NCBI GenBank assembly: GCA_029287965.1
Contig: JARFQC010000018.1
Location: 1-27,129 of the forward strand
Length of the DNA: 27,129 bases
Reading direction: 5' to 3'
Source of the DNA: Arenicellales bacterium
GTDB taxonomy: Bacteria > Pseudomonadota > Gammaproteobacteria > BMS3Bbin11
Shown here: positions 13,517 through 19,706 of the stretch, piece after piece
Layout of the letters: the number at the start of each line of letters is the position of its first letter
Position numbering within the stretch: the first letter of the stretch is position 1
Program-made: the position numbers and the translations under genes
The notes under the pieces: generated by a model
What the model was told of the DNA's origin: nothing
Database searches by the model: none
Seen by the model: the letters and a program-made list of their open reading frames with translations, nothing else

Positions 13517-14680
13517 ATGTCCGTTAAATTACAGCCTGCTGAAGCCATCCCCCTTTCTCTTTATGTGCACACGCCGTGGTGCGTGAAGAAATGTCCCTAT
13601 TGCGATTTCAACTCGCACGCGGTTACTGAACAGGGCATTCCCCAGCAGGAGTACATCGATGCCCTGGTAAGGGACCTGGAATTTCATCTGCCAGAAGTAT
13701 GGGGACGGCGTTTGTCGAGTGTCTTCATAGGCGGCGGTACACCCAGCCTGTTTGCCCCGGAGGCCATTGCTGAGCTGATTACCGCTATACGAACACGCCT
13801 GCCGTGCGTAGCCGGTATGGAGGTCACACTGGAAGCCAATCCAGGAACTGTCGAGGCGGACTCGTTCGAGGGATTCAGGCAGGCGGGAGTCAACAGGCTG
13901 TCAGTAGGCGTGCAGAGCTTCGATGATCAATGCCTGGGCAAGTTAGGCCGTATCCACAGCGCTGATGAGGCTGTCGCTGCCGTTAGCAGGGCGCTGGATG
14001 CCGGTTTTGCCAGCGTAAACCTTGACCTGATGTTCGGTCTGCCCGGTCAGTCCATGTCCGCGGCGCTTGCGGACCTGGAGCAGGCGCTTGCGCTGGCACC
14101 GGGACACCTGTCGCTTTACCAGCTGACGATCGAGCCGAACACTCCGTTCATGCATCGCCCGCCCGAAAAACTTCCGGCGGACGATGTGCTGGCCGAGATG
14201 CAGGATGTGCTGGCTGGCAAGCTTGAGTCAGCGGGACTGGAACGCTACGAGGTCTCCGCCTATGCCAGCGGGAGCCTGCAGTGCAGGCATAATCGCAACT
14301 ACTGGGAGTTTGGCGACTATCTCGGTATTGGTGCAGGCGCGCATTCCAAGCTGAGTAATGCAGAAACAATGTACCGGTTCTCAAAGCCGCGTTCCCCGGG
14401 GCAATACCTGGCTGAGGCAGGACAGTTGTCAGCCGTGCGCGGGCATAGGCGTCTTGAGGAGGCGGATCTCCGCTTCGAATTCATGCTGAATGCACTGCGC
14501 CTGCGTGATGGTTTCAGTATCGGCCTGTTTGAAGGTCACACGCGCTTGTCCTATTCTGCCATCAGTGAAAGCGTGGGCGAGGCCGTGGAGAGAGGGCTGC
14601 TGGTCGAGCACGATGGCCGCATTCAGGCAACCGAAACGGGATACCGGTTTCTCTCTGATACCCTGCTGCTGTTCAGCTAG
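13517..14680 (+). CDS. hemW: Radical SAM heme chaperone HemW
   Basis: HemW is a radical-SAM-fold protein formerly annotated as oxygen-independent coproporphyrinogen III oxidase; it binds heme and is thought to deliver it to respiratory proteins. The 387-residue length and opening LSLYVHTPWCVKKCPYCDFNSHA carry the [4Fe-4S] motif CxxxCxxC. Further features are FIGGGTPSLF, TLEANPGTVE, GVNRLSVGVQSF, NLDLMFGLPGQS, the YQLTIEPNTPF block, and the HemW-type C-terminal part RHNRNYWEFGDYLGIGAGAHS. HemN-type coproporphyrinogen oxidases are longer and differ in the N-terminal region. The rdgB-hemW neighbourhood supports the assignment. It starts 117 nt after rdgB with no strong Shine-Dalgarno. hemJ, another heme gene, lies 1.2 kb downstream. 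Confidence 0.93.
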   Translation: MSVKLQPAEAIPLSLYVHTPWCVKKCPYCDFNSHAVTEQGIPQQEYIDALVRDLEFHLPEVWGRRLSSVFIGGGTPSLFAPEAIAELITAIRTRLPCVAGMEVTLEANPGTVEADSFEGFRQAGVNRLSVGVQSFDDQCLGKLGRIHSADEAVAAVSRALDAGFASVNLDLMFGLPGQSMSAALADLEQALALAPGHLSLYQLTIEPNTPFMHRPPEKLPADDVLAEMQDVLAGKLESAGLERYEVSAYASGSLQCRHNRNYWEFGDYLGIGAGAHSKLSNAETMYRFSKPRSPGQYLAEAGQLSAVRGHRRLEEADLRFEFMLNALRLRDGFSIGLFEGHTRLSYSAISESVGEAVERGLLVEHDGRIQATETGYRFLSDTLLLFS

Positions 14681-14760
14681 TGCGAAGCAACGTGGCTGGA
14701 ACCGCTCGCCCGATGATGCTGTCAAGATGATACACACACTCAAAATGACATCGAACCTCC

Positions 14761-15384
14761 ATGAAACCTAAACTGAAACTGACCCTGTTTACAGACTATA
14801 TCTGCCCGTTCTGTTTCATCGGCGACCTGCGGCTGAACAAGCTGCGTGAAGACTACGACGTGATGGTGAATTTCCGGTTTATTGAAATCCACCCGGATAC
14901 GCCCCAGGATGGCGCGTCAGTGGACACCCTCGACTATTCAACCGAAACATGGACCGAGATGATGGATGGCCTGGCCGAAATGGCGCGCGAGGAAAATGTT
15001 GAGTTTGCATCGAACCGGCGTCTGGCCAATTCACATCGTGCGCTGCTGCTCGCCGAAGCAGCCAAGCGCCTGGGCGCGGATACGTTCTATGCCCTGCATG
15101 CGAAACTCTACCGGGCCTATTTCATACAGGGCAGGCGCATCGGCAGCGAGCAGATTCTGCGTGAACTGGCTACGGAATGCGGTATGGATGATGCGGTTGT
15201 CGAGGCGGCCTGGACATCCGATGAATACGAGCAGATCCTGCGACAGAATATGAGCATGGCCGTGCAGGCCGGCGTCAGCGGGACGCCGACTTATTTCATC
15301 GGTGGACGGCGGCTGATCGGGGCCGTTGCTGTTGAGCATTTGAAGTCGGCGGCTGCCGAGGCACTGGAGCGGCGCGTCTCGTGA
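14761..15384 (+). CDS. FrnE-like cytoplasmic DsbA-family oxidoreductase
   Basis: This is a 207-residue thioredoxin-fold protein of the DsbA/2-hydroxychromene-2-carboxylate isomerase superfamily. The active-site motif CPFC (C15-C18, in TDYICPFCFIG) follows the first strand, the large helical insertion runs from about residue 60 to 160, and the cis-proline loop reads GVSGTPTYFIGG. There is no signal peptide, so it acts in the cytoplasm, unlike true DsbA. The CPFC dithiol and the TDYxCPFC context resemble FrnE-type oxidoreductases, reported in oxidative stress protection; substrate unknown. I see no Shine-Dalgarno in the 80-nt gap after hemW. It is translationally coupled to a second thioredoxin-fold gene by a 4-nt GTGA overlap. 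Confidence 0.85.
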   Translation: MKPKLKLTLFTDYICPFCFIGDLRLNKLREDYDVMVNFRFIEIHPDTPQDGASVDTLDYSTETWTEMMDGLAEMAREENVEFASNRRLANSHRALLLAEAAKRLGADTFYALHAKLYRAYFIQGRRIGSEQILRELATECGMDDAVVEAAWTSDEYEQILRQNMSMAVQAGVSGTPTYFIGGRRLIGAVAVEHLKSAAAEALERRVS

Positions 15385-15893
15385 ACATGAAGGCCAGGCT
15401 TCTGCTGGCGTCTGCGGTCATCGCTGTCCTCGCCGGCCTGGTGTGGACATGGCATGCCCACTTTCGCTATGTGGATGCGCCTGAAGTCAGTTTTACCATG
15501 CTGGACGGCAGTCGACCGGCCATGTCAGACCTGGTTGGCAACCCTGTCCTGGTAACGTTCTGGGGCACGAGTTGCGTGGAATGCATCAGGGAAATGCCCG
15601 ACCTGGTCCGCATGCACGATGAGTATTCGTCGCAGGGGCTTCGTATTATCGGCGTTGCAATGCCGTACGAACCTCCTCACCTTGTTTACCAGTTCCAGCA
15701 GATGCGCAAGCTTCCGTACCAGCTGTCCCTGGATCTCGATGGCAGTCTGAGCCGCGGTTTCGGTGATGTACGCCTGACACCGACGACGCTGCTGGTATCG
15801 CCAGGGGGGGAAATCGTCTATCACAAGACCGGCCCCTTCGATACGGAATGGCTGCGATCCCGCATTGCCAGTATGCTTGAACAATCCGCGTGA
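15381..15893 (+). CDS. Membrane-anchored TlpA/ResA-like thioredoxin
   Basis: This is a 170-residue protein with one N-terminal membrane helix or uncleaved signal anchor (about residues 5-24) and a periplasmic thioredoxin domain. The redox motif is C65-V-E-C68 within TFWGTSCVECIREMPDL, typical of TlpA/ResA/DsbE rather than thioredoxin (CGPC). The cis-proline loop is RLTPTTLLVSPGGEIVY. Such proteins reduce apocytochrome c or other periplasmic disulfides; with HemW and HemJ nearby, a role in heme-protein maturation is plausible but inferred. The CVEC dipeptide is less common than CxPC. I preferred GTG 15381 because a GGAG element lies 11 nt upstream and it overlaps the previous stop; ATG 15387 is the alternative and shortens the protein by two residues. 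Confidence 0.87.
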   Translation: MNMKARLLLASAVIAVLAGLVWTWHAHFRYVDAPEVSFTMLDGSRPAMSDLVGNPVLVTFWGTSCVECIREMPDLVRMHDEYSSQGLRIIGVAMPYEPPHLVYQFQQMRKLPYQLSLDLDGSLSRGFGDVRLTPTTLLVSPGGEIVYHKTGPFDTEWLRSRIASMLEQSA

Positions 15894-15919
15894 ACTATCA
15901 CTGCCGTTAAGGACACACC

Positions 15920-16333
15920 ATGCTCATAATCAAGTCACTGCACATCATATTCATGGTCAGCTGGTTTGCCGGCCTGTTCTACCTGCCGCGGCTGTTCGTT
16001 CATCATGCGATGACGACAGATGCCGCGACCAGCGAGCGACTCAAGATCATGGAGCGGAAACTTTACTACTTCGTGACGCCTTGGGCTGTGTTGACCATCG
16101 GCTTGGGTTTCTGGCTCTGGTGGGGTTACGGCTTCACTGGCACATGGCTCTGGATCAAGACCGGCCTGGTTGCTGTGCTGGTCGTCTTCCACCTGCTATG
16201 CGGGAAGATAGTGGCCGAATTCCGCGAAGACCGGAACACCCGCAGCCATGTCTTTTACCGCTGGTTTAACGAGTTTCCGTTGCTGCTGCTGGTCGCTATC
16301 ATCTTTCTCGTCGTCCTGAAGCAGCCTGTGTAG
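15920..16333 (+). CDS. hemJ: Protoporphyrinogen IX oxidase HemJ
   Basis: HemJ (formerly UPF0093) oxidises protoporphyrinogen IX to protoporphyrin IX at the inner membrane, the penultimate step of heme synthesis, in bacteria lacking HemG or HemY. The 137-residue, four-helix protein has the characteristic N-terminal block IKSLHIIFMVSWFAGLFYLP followed by RLFVHHA, with the conserved heme-ligand-type His8, then VTPWAVLTIGLGFWLW, GTWLWIKTGLVAVLVVFH and the final helix after RWFNEFP. Length and motif order match the family well. A GGACACACC leader gives only a weak Shine-Dalgarno (GGA). It lies 26 nt after the TlpA-like gene, and trmL starts 4 nt after its stop. Confidence 0.9.
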   Translation: MLIIKSLHIIFMVSWFAGLFYLPRLFVHHAMTTDAATSERLKIMERKLYYFVTPWAVLTIGLGFWLWWGYGFTGTWLWIKTGLVAVLVVFHLLCGKIVAEFREDRNTRSHVFYRWFNEFPLLLLVAIIFLVVLKQPV

Positions 16334-16337
16334 CGAC

Positions 16338-16802
16338 TTGTTTCATATCGTCCTGTACGAGCCGGAGATCCCGCCCAATACCGGCAACATCATGCGTCTG
16401 TGCGCCAACACCGGTGTGCGGCTGCACCTGGTCGGGAAACTGGGCTTTGAACTCGACGACAAACTGCTGCGCAGGGCCGGTCTCGACTACCGTGAATGGG
16501 CGCAGGTGGAAAAACACGCAGACTGGCAGGCATTTCTAACGGATGTAGCGCCGCCGCGAATCTACCTGTTTACGACCCGCGCCGGCAGGAGCTATGCAGA
16601 CTGCCGCTTTGAGCAGGGCGATGCGCTGGTGTTCGGTCCCGAGACACGTGGTCTGCCACAGTCTTTGCTGGACGAATACGGAGCCATGCACTGTCTTCGC
16701 CTTCCCATGCAGCAGAACAGCCGCAGCCTGAATCTTTCCAATACGGTGGCCATTGCCGTTTACGAGGCCTGGAGGCAGCAGGGGTTTGCGGGAGGGGCGT
16801 GA
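16338..16802 (+). CDS. trmL: tRNA (cytidine/uridine(34)-2'-O)-methyltransferase TrmL
   Basis: TrmL is a small SPOUT-class, knotted methyltransferase that 2'-O-methylates the wobble nucleotide of leucine tRNAs using SAM. The 154-residue protein shows the three family motifs: YEPEIPPNTGNIMRLCANTG (motif 1), DALVFGPETRGLP (motif 2) and LPMQQNSRSLNLSNTVAIAV (motif 3, SAM-binding knot). The start codon is TTG at 16338: the next residues FHIVLYEPEIPPNTGN coincide with the family start, and no ATG or GTG is available in frame without entering hemJ. There is no Shine-Dalgarno, so expression probably depends on coupling to hemJ 4 nt upstream. Confidence 0.95.
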   Translation: MFHIVLYEPEIPPNTGNIMRLCANTGVRLHLVGKLGFELDDKLLRRAGLDYREWAQVEKHADWQAFLTDVAPPRIYLFTTRAGRSYADCRFEQGDALVFGPETRGLPQSLLDEYGAMHCLRLPMQQNSRSLNLSNTVAIAVYEAWRQQGFAGGA

Positions 16803-16830
16803 TATCCCTGCTCAGTAGGCAGATGCGTCG

Positions 16831-16858
16831 GCATGAGGGTTCATGCTTCTGGCATGAA
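16831..16858. terminator. Alternative overlapping hairpins between convergent trmL and gpsA
   Basis: GCATGA (16831-16836), TCATGC (16841-16846) and GCATGA(A) (16852-16858) form two mutually exclusive perfect stems: GCATGA-gggt-TCATGC and TTCATGC-ttctg-GCATGAA. They lie in the 69-nt gap between converging genes, a natural place for a bidirectional terminator. No T-run follows on either strand, so the terminator call is tentative. Confidence 0.35.
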
Positions 16859-16871
16859 ACTGTCCGCAGAT

Positions 16872-17885
16872 TTATTCGTGCGTTTGGTCTCTGTGCAGCA
16901 GGTTCTGCACCGCGTCATCGGCAGGCAGCCCCTCGTAAAGTACCTTGTAGACCTGTTCGGTGATCGGCATTGTCACCCCGTGTTTGCGGGACAGCTCCCA
17001 GCCTGCGGCAGCGGACTGAATACCTTCCACTTCCTGGCCGATTTCTGCCACCACCTCATCCAGGAGTTTACCCGCACCAAGGCCCAGGCCGCAGCGGCGG
17101 TTGCGCGACTGATTATCGGTACAGGTCAGTACCAGGTCACCGAGCCCGGCAAGCCCCATGAAGGTTTCCGGCTGCCCGCCCAGCGCCCCGGCGAGGCGGG
17201 AAATTTCGGCCAGGCCACGGGTGATCAGGGCGGCGCGTGCATTGGCGCCAAAGCCCAGTCCGTCACTTATGCCGGCAGCGATGGCCATGACATTCTTCAA
17301 CGCGCCGCCCAGCTGCACGCCCGCCATGTCTTCGAGTGTGTAGGCGCGGAAATTGCCATGGTGCAGCCAGCTGGCGACTTCCGTTGCAGTGTCCGGTGAG
17401 GACGACGCCACGGCAACGGCTGTGGGCATGCCGCGCGCAACTTCGCCGGCGAATGATGGACCGGAGATCACCGCCCGCATGACGGAGTCAGGCAGTTCTT
17501 CGGTGGCGATGTCGCTCATCAGGTTGCAGGTTTCGAGTTCCAGTCCTTTCGTGCCCCAGGCAATCAATTCGGCCTGCAAGCGATCCTGTTCCCGGAGCAG
17601 GCGCATGACGCTGCGAAATGCGTGGCTTGGTACGACAACCAGGAACCTGGTCAGGCTCGATGGCAGTTCATCCAGCGACAGGATAACTTTCAGGGGTTCG
17701 GGAAAGGGTATGCCCGGCAGAAAGCGTTCATTGCTGTGCGAGGCGAGCATCTCTTCCTGGTGGCCGGTGTCATGCCCCCACAGGTAACACTGGCGGCCGC
17801 TGGCAGCCATATGCAAGGCCAGTGCGGTGCCCCAGGATCCGGCACCTATGACGGCAATAGCCTGTTGCGGGTCGCGCCCGGTCAT
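16872..17885 (-). CDS. gpsA: NAD(P)-dependent glycerol-3-phosphate dehydrogenase
   Basis: GpsA reduces dihydroxyacetone phosphate to sn-glycerol 3-phosphate, the backbone for phospholipid synthesis. It is 337 residues long, the usual size. It has the N-terminal dinucleotide-binding motif AVIGAGSWGTALALH, the PSHAFR segment, WGTKGLE, SGPSFAGEVARGMPTAVAVAS, the catalytic-lysine region QLGGALKNVMAIAAGISDG, ALITRGLAEISRL, GLAGLGDLVLTCTDNQSRNRRCG and MPITEQVYKVLYEG. The start at 17885 is 6 nt after the secB stop on the same strand, matching the conserved secB-gpsA pairing of E. coli. It is the last gene of the minus-strand arsR-yibN-grxC-secB-gpsA run. Confidence 0.97.
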   Translation of the reverse strand: MTGRDPQQAIAVIGAGSWGTALALHMAASGRQCYLWGHDTGHQEEMLASHSNERFLPGIPFPEPLKVILSLDELPSSLTRFLVVVPSHAFRSVMRLLREQDRLQAELIAWGTKGLELETCNLMSDIATEELPDSVMRAVISGPSFAGEVARGMPTAVAVASSSPDTATEVASWLHHGNFRAYTLEDMAGVQLGGALKNVMAIAAGISDGLGFGANARAALITRGLAEISRLAGALGGQPETFMGLAGLGDLVLTCTDNQSRNRRCGLGLGAGKLLDEVVAEIGQEVEGIQSAAAGWELSRKHGVTMPITEQVYKVLYEGLPADDAVQNLLHRDQTHE

Positions 17886-17891
17886 GGTGTG

Positions 17892-18344
17892 CTAGTTGAC
17901 TGCGCCTTCCGGCTTCTGGCTGGCCATGACCTTCTGCTGGTACAGGCCCTCGAAGTTGACCGGGTGAATCAGCATCTGCGGATAACCGCCTTTGCCGACC
18001 AGGTCGTCGATGGCCTGGCGGATGTAGGGCAGCAGAATATTGGGACACGCAATCTCAAGTACAACCGGCATTTCCTGTTCAGGCACGCCAATGATCTGGA
18101 ACAGTCCGGCCTGCTGCACTTCACACAGGAAGACGGTCTGGTCGTCGCTCTTGGCGGTTACCGTTACGCTGAGAATGACCTCATGGTGTTCGGCGTCGAT
18201 TTTCGAATGTGAAATATCCAGCTGGATATCGACTTCGGGTGCCTGCTGCTGCAGGAAGGACTGGGGACTCATCGGAGACTCGAATGATGCGTCCTTGATA
18301 TAAATTTTCTTGAGGTTGAAATTCGCCTGCTGTTCGTCTGCCAT
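17892..18344 (-). CDS. secB: Protein-export chaperone SecB
   Basis: SecB is a homotetrameric cytosolic chaperone that keeps presecretory proteins unfolded and hands them to SecA. The 150-residue protein matches the family: NFNLKKIYIKDASFESPMSP at the start, VDIQLDISHSKIDAEHHEVILSV as the beta-sheet region, FLCEVQQAGLFQIIGV, the PVVLEIACPNILLPYIRQAIDDLV block, and the SecA-contact-type C-terminus GGYPQMLIHPVNFEGLYQQ. A short Q/K/E tail follows. It starts about 100 nt after grxC and is nearly contiguous with gpsA. Confidence 0.97.
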   Translation of the reverse strand: MADEQQANFNLKKIYIKDASFESPMSPQSFLQQQAPEVDIQLDISHSKIDAEHHEVILSVTVTAKSDDQTVFLCEVQQAGLFQIIGVPEQEMPVVLEIACPNILLPYIRQAIDDLVGKGGYPQMLIHPVNFEGLYQQKVMASQKPEGAVN

Positions 18345-18448
18345 GTGAGCGGTGCCTGGATGATTATCAAACCGCCATTGTATTTTCTGGCAGGCCTGAG
18401 TGAAAGGGTGACCGGTGTTTTATTTTGCGCTCTGCGCGAAATCCCGGG

Positions 18449-18706
18449 TCAACGGCCCAGCAGGGGATCCAGTTCATCGCGGTGGTCCAGCATGGCAATG
18501 TCGCTATAGCCGCCTACGTGCTGCCCGTCTATGAAGATTTGCGGTACGCTGGTGCGGCCATTGCTGATGGATTGCATATGGCTGCGCAGTTCCGAGTCAT
18601 TGTCGACGTAGACTTTCTCGATCTGCTGATTCTTCGACTCCAGCAGCCTGGTGGCCATGATGCAGTAGGGACAGAACCGCGTGCAGTACATCGTTATCTC
18701 TGCCAT
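18449..18706 (-). CDS. grxC: Glutaredoxin 3
   Basis: This is an 85-residue classical dithiol glutaredoxin that reduces mixed disulfides with glutathione. The motif FCPYC gives the active site C12-P-Y-C15, with the family's TSVPQIFIDGQHVGGYSD (cis-proline and glutathione-binding GG) downstream. An extra cysteine at position 8 (YCTRFCPYC) precedes the active site, as in several gammaproteobacterial GrxC proteins. It lies between yibN and secB, the conserved order in E. coli, 25 nt downstream of the rhodanese gene. Confidence 0.96.
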   Translation of the reverse strand: MAEITMYCTRFCPYCIMATRLLESKNQQIEKVYVDNDSELRSHMQSISNGRTSVPQIFIDGQHVGGYSDIAMLDHRDELDPLLGR

Positions 18707-18731
18707 GTCGAACGCCCTGGAGATTCGCGGC

Positions 18732-19145
18732 CTAGCGCTCGGTTGGCAGGCTGTCCTTCTGCCAGGCGTTGATGCCGCCCGTCAGGTTGTAGACCTTGTC
18801 AAAGCCGGCCTTTTTGAGTGTACCGGCCGCGCCCATGGAACGATGTCCGGAACGACAATACACAACGACCGGGCGGTTTTTATGCTTTTCAATCTGGCCG
18901 ATGTTCTTTTTCAGGCTCGACAGCGGTATATGCACCGCGCCCTGAATCTTGCCCGTGTTGTCCAGTTCACGCTGTTCGCGAACATCCAGGAACAGGGCTT
19001 CATCGTGGTTCGACATGGCAACGGCTTCGCTGGTCGTCGCCGTTTCGATGCCCAGCATCCGGCGGCGCAGGGGTTCGCCCACGATCATGACAAAGACGAA
19101 CAGGATAGCGCCGATAAGGAAATAGTTTTGAGATATGAATTCCAT
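18732..19145 (-). CDS. yibN: Membrane-anchored rhodanese-domain protein YibN
   Basis: This is a 137-residue protein with a single N-terminal membrane helix (about residues 6-23) and a cytoplasmic rhodanese domain. The catalytic cysteine is C97 in VVYCRSGHRSMGAA, and the conserved LFLDVREQRELDNTGKIQGAVHIPLS block precedes it in parts, so it is likely active in sulfur transfer as a cysteine persulfide intermediate. YibN sits with grxC-secB-gpsA in E. coli, as here. Rhodanese next to an ArsR regulator with a cysteine pair suggests persulfide homeostasis; this link is inference. The start ATG at 19145 follows the arsR stop by 73 nt. Confidence 0.93.
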   Translation of the reverse strand: MEFISQNYFLIGAILFVFVMIVGEPLRRRMLGIETATTSEAVAMSNHDEALFLDVREQRELDNTGKIQGAVHIPLSSLKKNIGQIEKHKNRPVVVYCRSGHRSMGAAGTLKKAGFDKVYNLTGGINAWQKDSLPTER

Positions 19146-19218
19146 AGTTCAGCAGGCAATGTGCCTTTTTCAGACGGCAGACCGACTGGTCTGCCGGGTA
19201 TAGACGGGTTGGTTTAAA

Positions 19219-19551
19219 TCATCCCAGGTCGTTGGAGCAGAATGCATCCTGCATGGCTTCGATCAGGTGGAGTATGCTTTGTTCGCCAATGCGGTAATAG
19301 ACCTTGTTGGCATCTTTGCGCGAGATGAGAATGTTCTTGTCGCGCAGGATAGATAAGTGCTGGGAAATATTGCTCTGTGACGTGCCGACCCGCTCAACGA
19401 GCTCCTGTACGCTGACTTCCTGGTTGGCGCCCAGGATGCAGAGAATCTTGAGTCGCAATGGATGAGCCATTGCTTTTAGTGCACGCGATGCCGTGTCAAT
19501 ATCGGCATCATTTGAAATTATCATTCCCTCACTGGTTACTGGGTGAGTCAT
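19219..19551 (-). CDS. ArsR-family repressor with two-cysteine (SqrR/BigR/YgaV-like) pattern
   Basis: This is a 110-residue winged-helix regulator. The ALKAMAHPLRLKILCILGAN opening, the helix-turn-helix SVQELVERVGTSQSNISQHLSILRDK and the wing SRKDANKVYYRIGE are standard ArsR features. No ArsR metal-site ELCVCDL or histidine/cysteine cluster is present. Instead the only cysteines are C38 (LKILCIL, helix alpha2) and C105 (DAFCSND, last helix). These positions match the reactive pair of the persulfide/redox sensors SqrR, BigR and YgaV, which derepress sulfide-oxidation genes when the cysteines form a polysulfide bridge. The downstream gene is a rhodanese, consistent with that class. The Shine-Dalgarno AAGGGA is 8 nt before the ATG. 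The divergent gap to envC holds an AT-rich inverted repeat. Confidence 0.85.
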   Translation of the reverse strand: MTHPVTSEGMIISNDADIDTASRALKAMAHPLRLKILCILGANQEVSVQELVERVGTSQSNISQHLSILRDKNILISRKDANKVYYRIGEQSILHLIEAMQDAFCSNDLG

Positions 19552-19667
19552 GGAAGTCGTCCCTTGGATTGTCGTTGCTGCCGAAGCCTGCTTGTTTGTG
19601 CTCTGAAACCGTCAGTTGTGACCGGTAAACCCTGCCGACACTTTAATCTTGCGCCTGTGTCTTTATC

Positions 19668-19688
19668 ATAATATTACTGAATTATTAT
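19668..19688. promoter_or_regulatory. AT-rich inverted repeat, candidate ArsR operator
   Basis: ATAATA (19668-19673) and TATTAT (19683-19688) are perfect inverted arms separated by 9 nt, with two further symmetric positions inside the spacer (19675/19681 and 19677/19679). The element lies in the 155-nt divergent gap between arsR (start 19551, - strand) and envC (19707, + strand), where an autoregulatory ArsR site and the envC promoter are expected. CATAAT (19667-19672) could double as an envC -10. Operator function is inference. Confidence 0.4.
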
Positions 19689-19706
19689 AAGTTGTACTAT
19701 TCCCTG

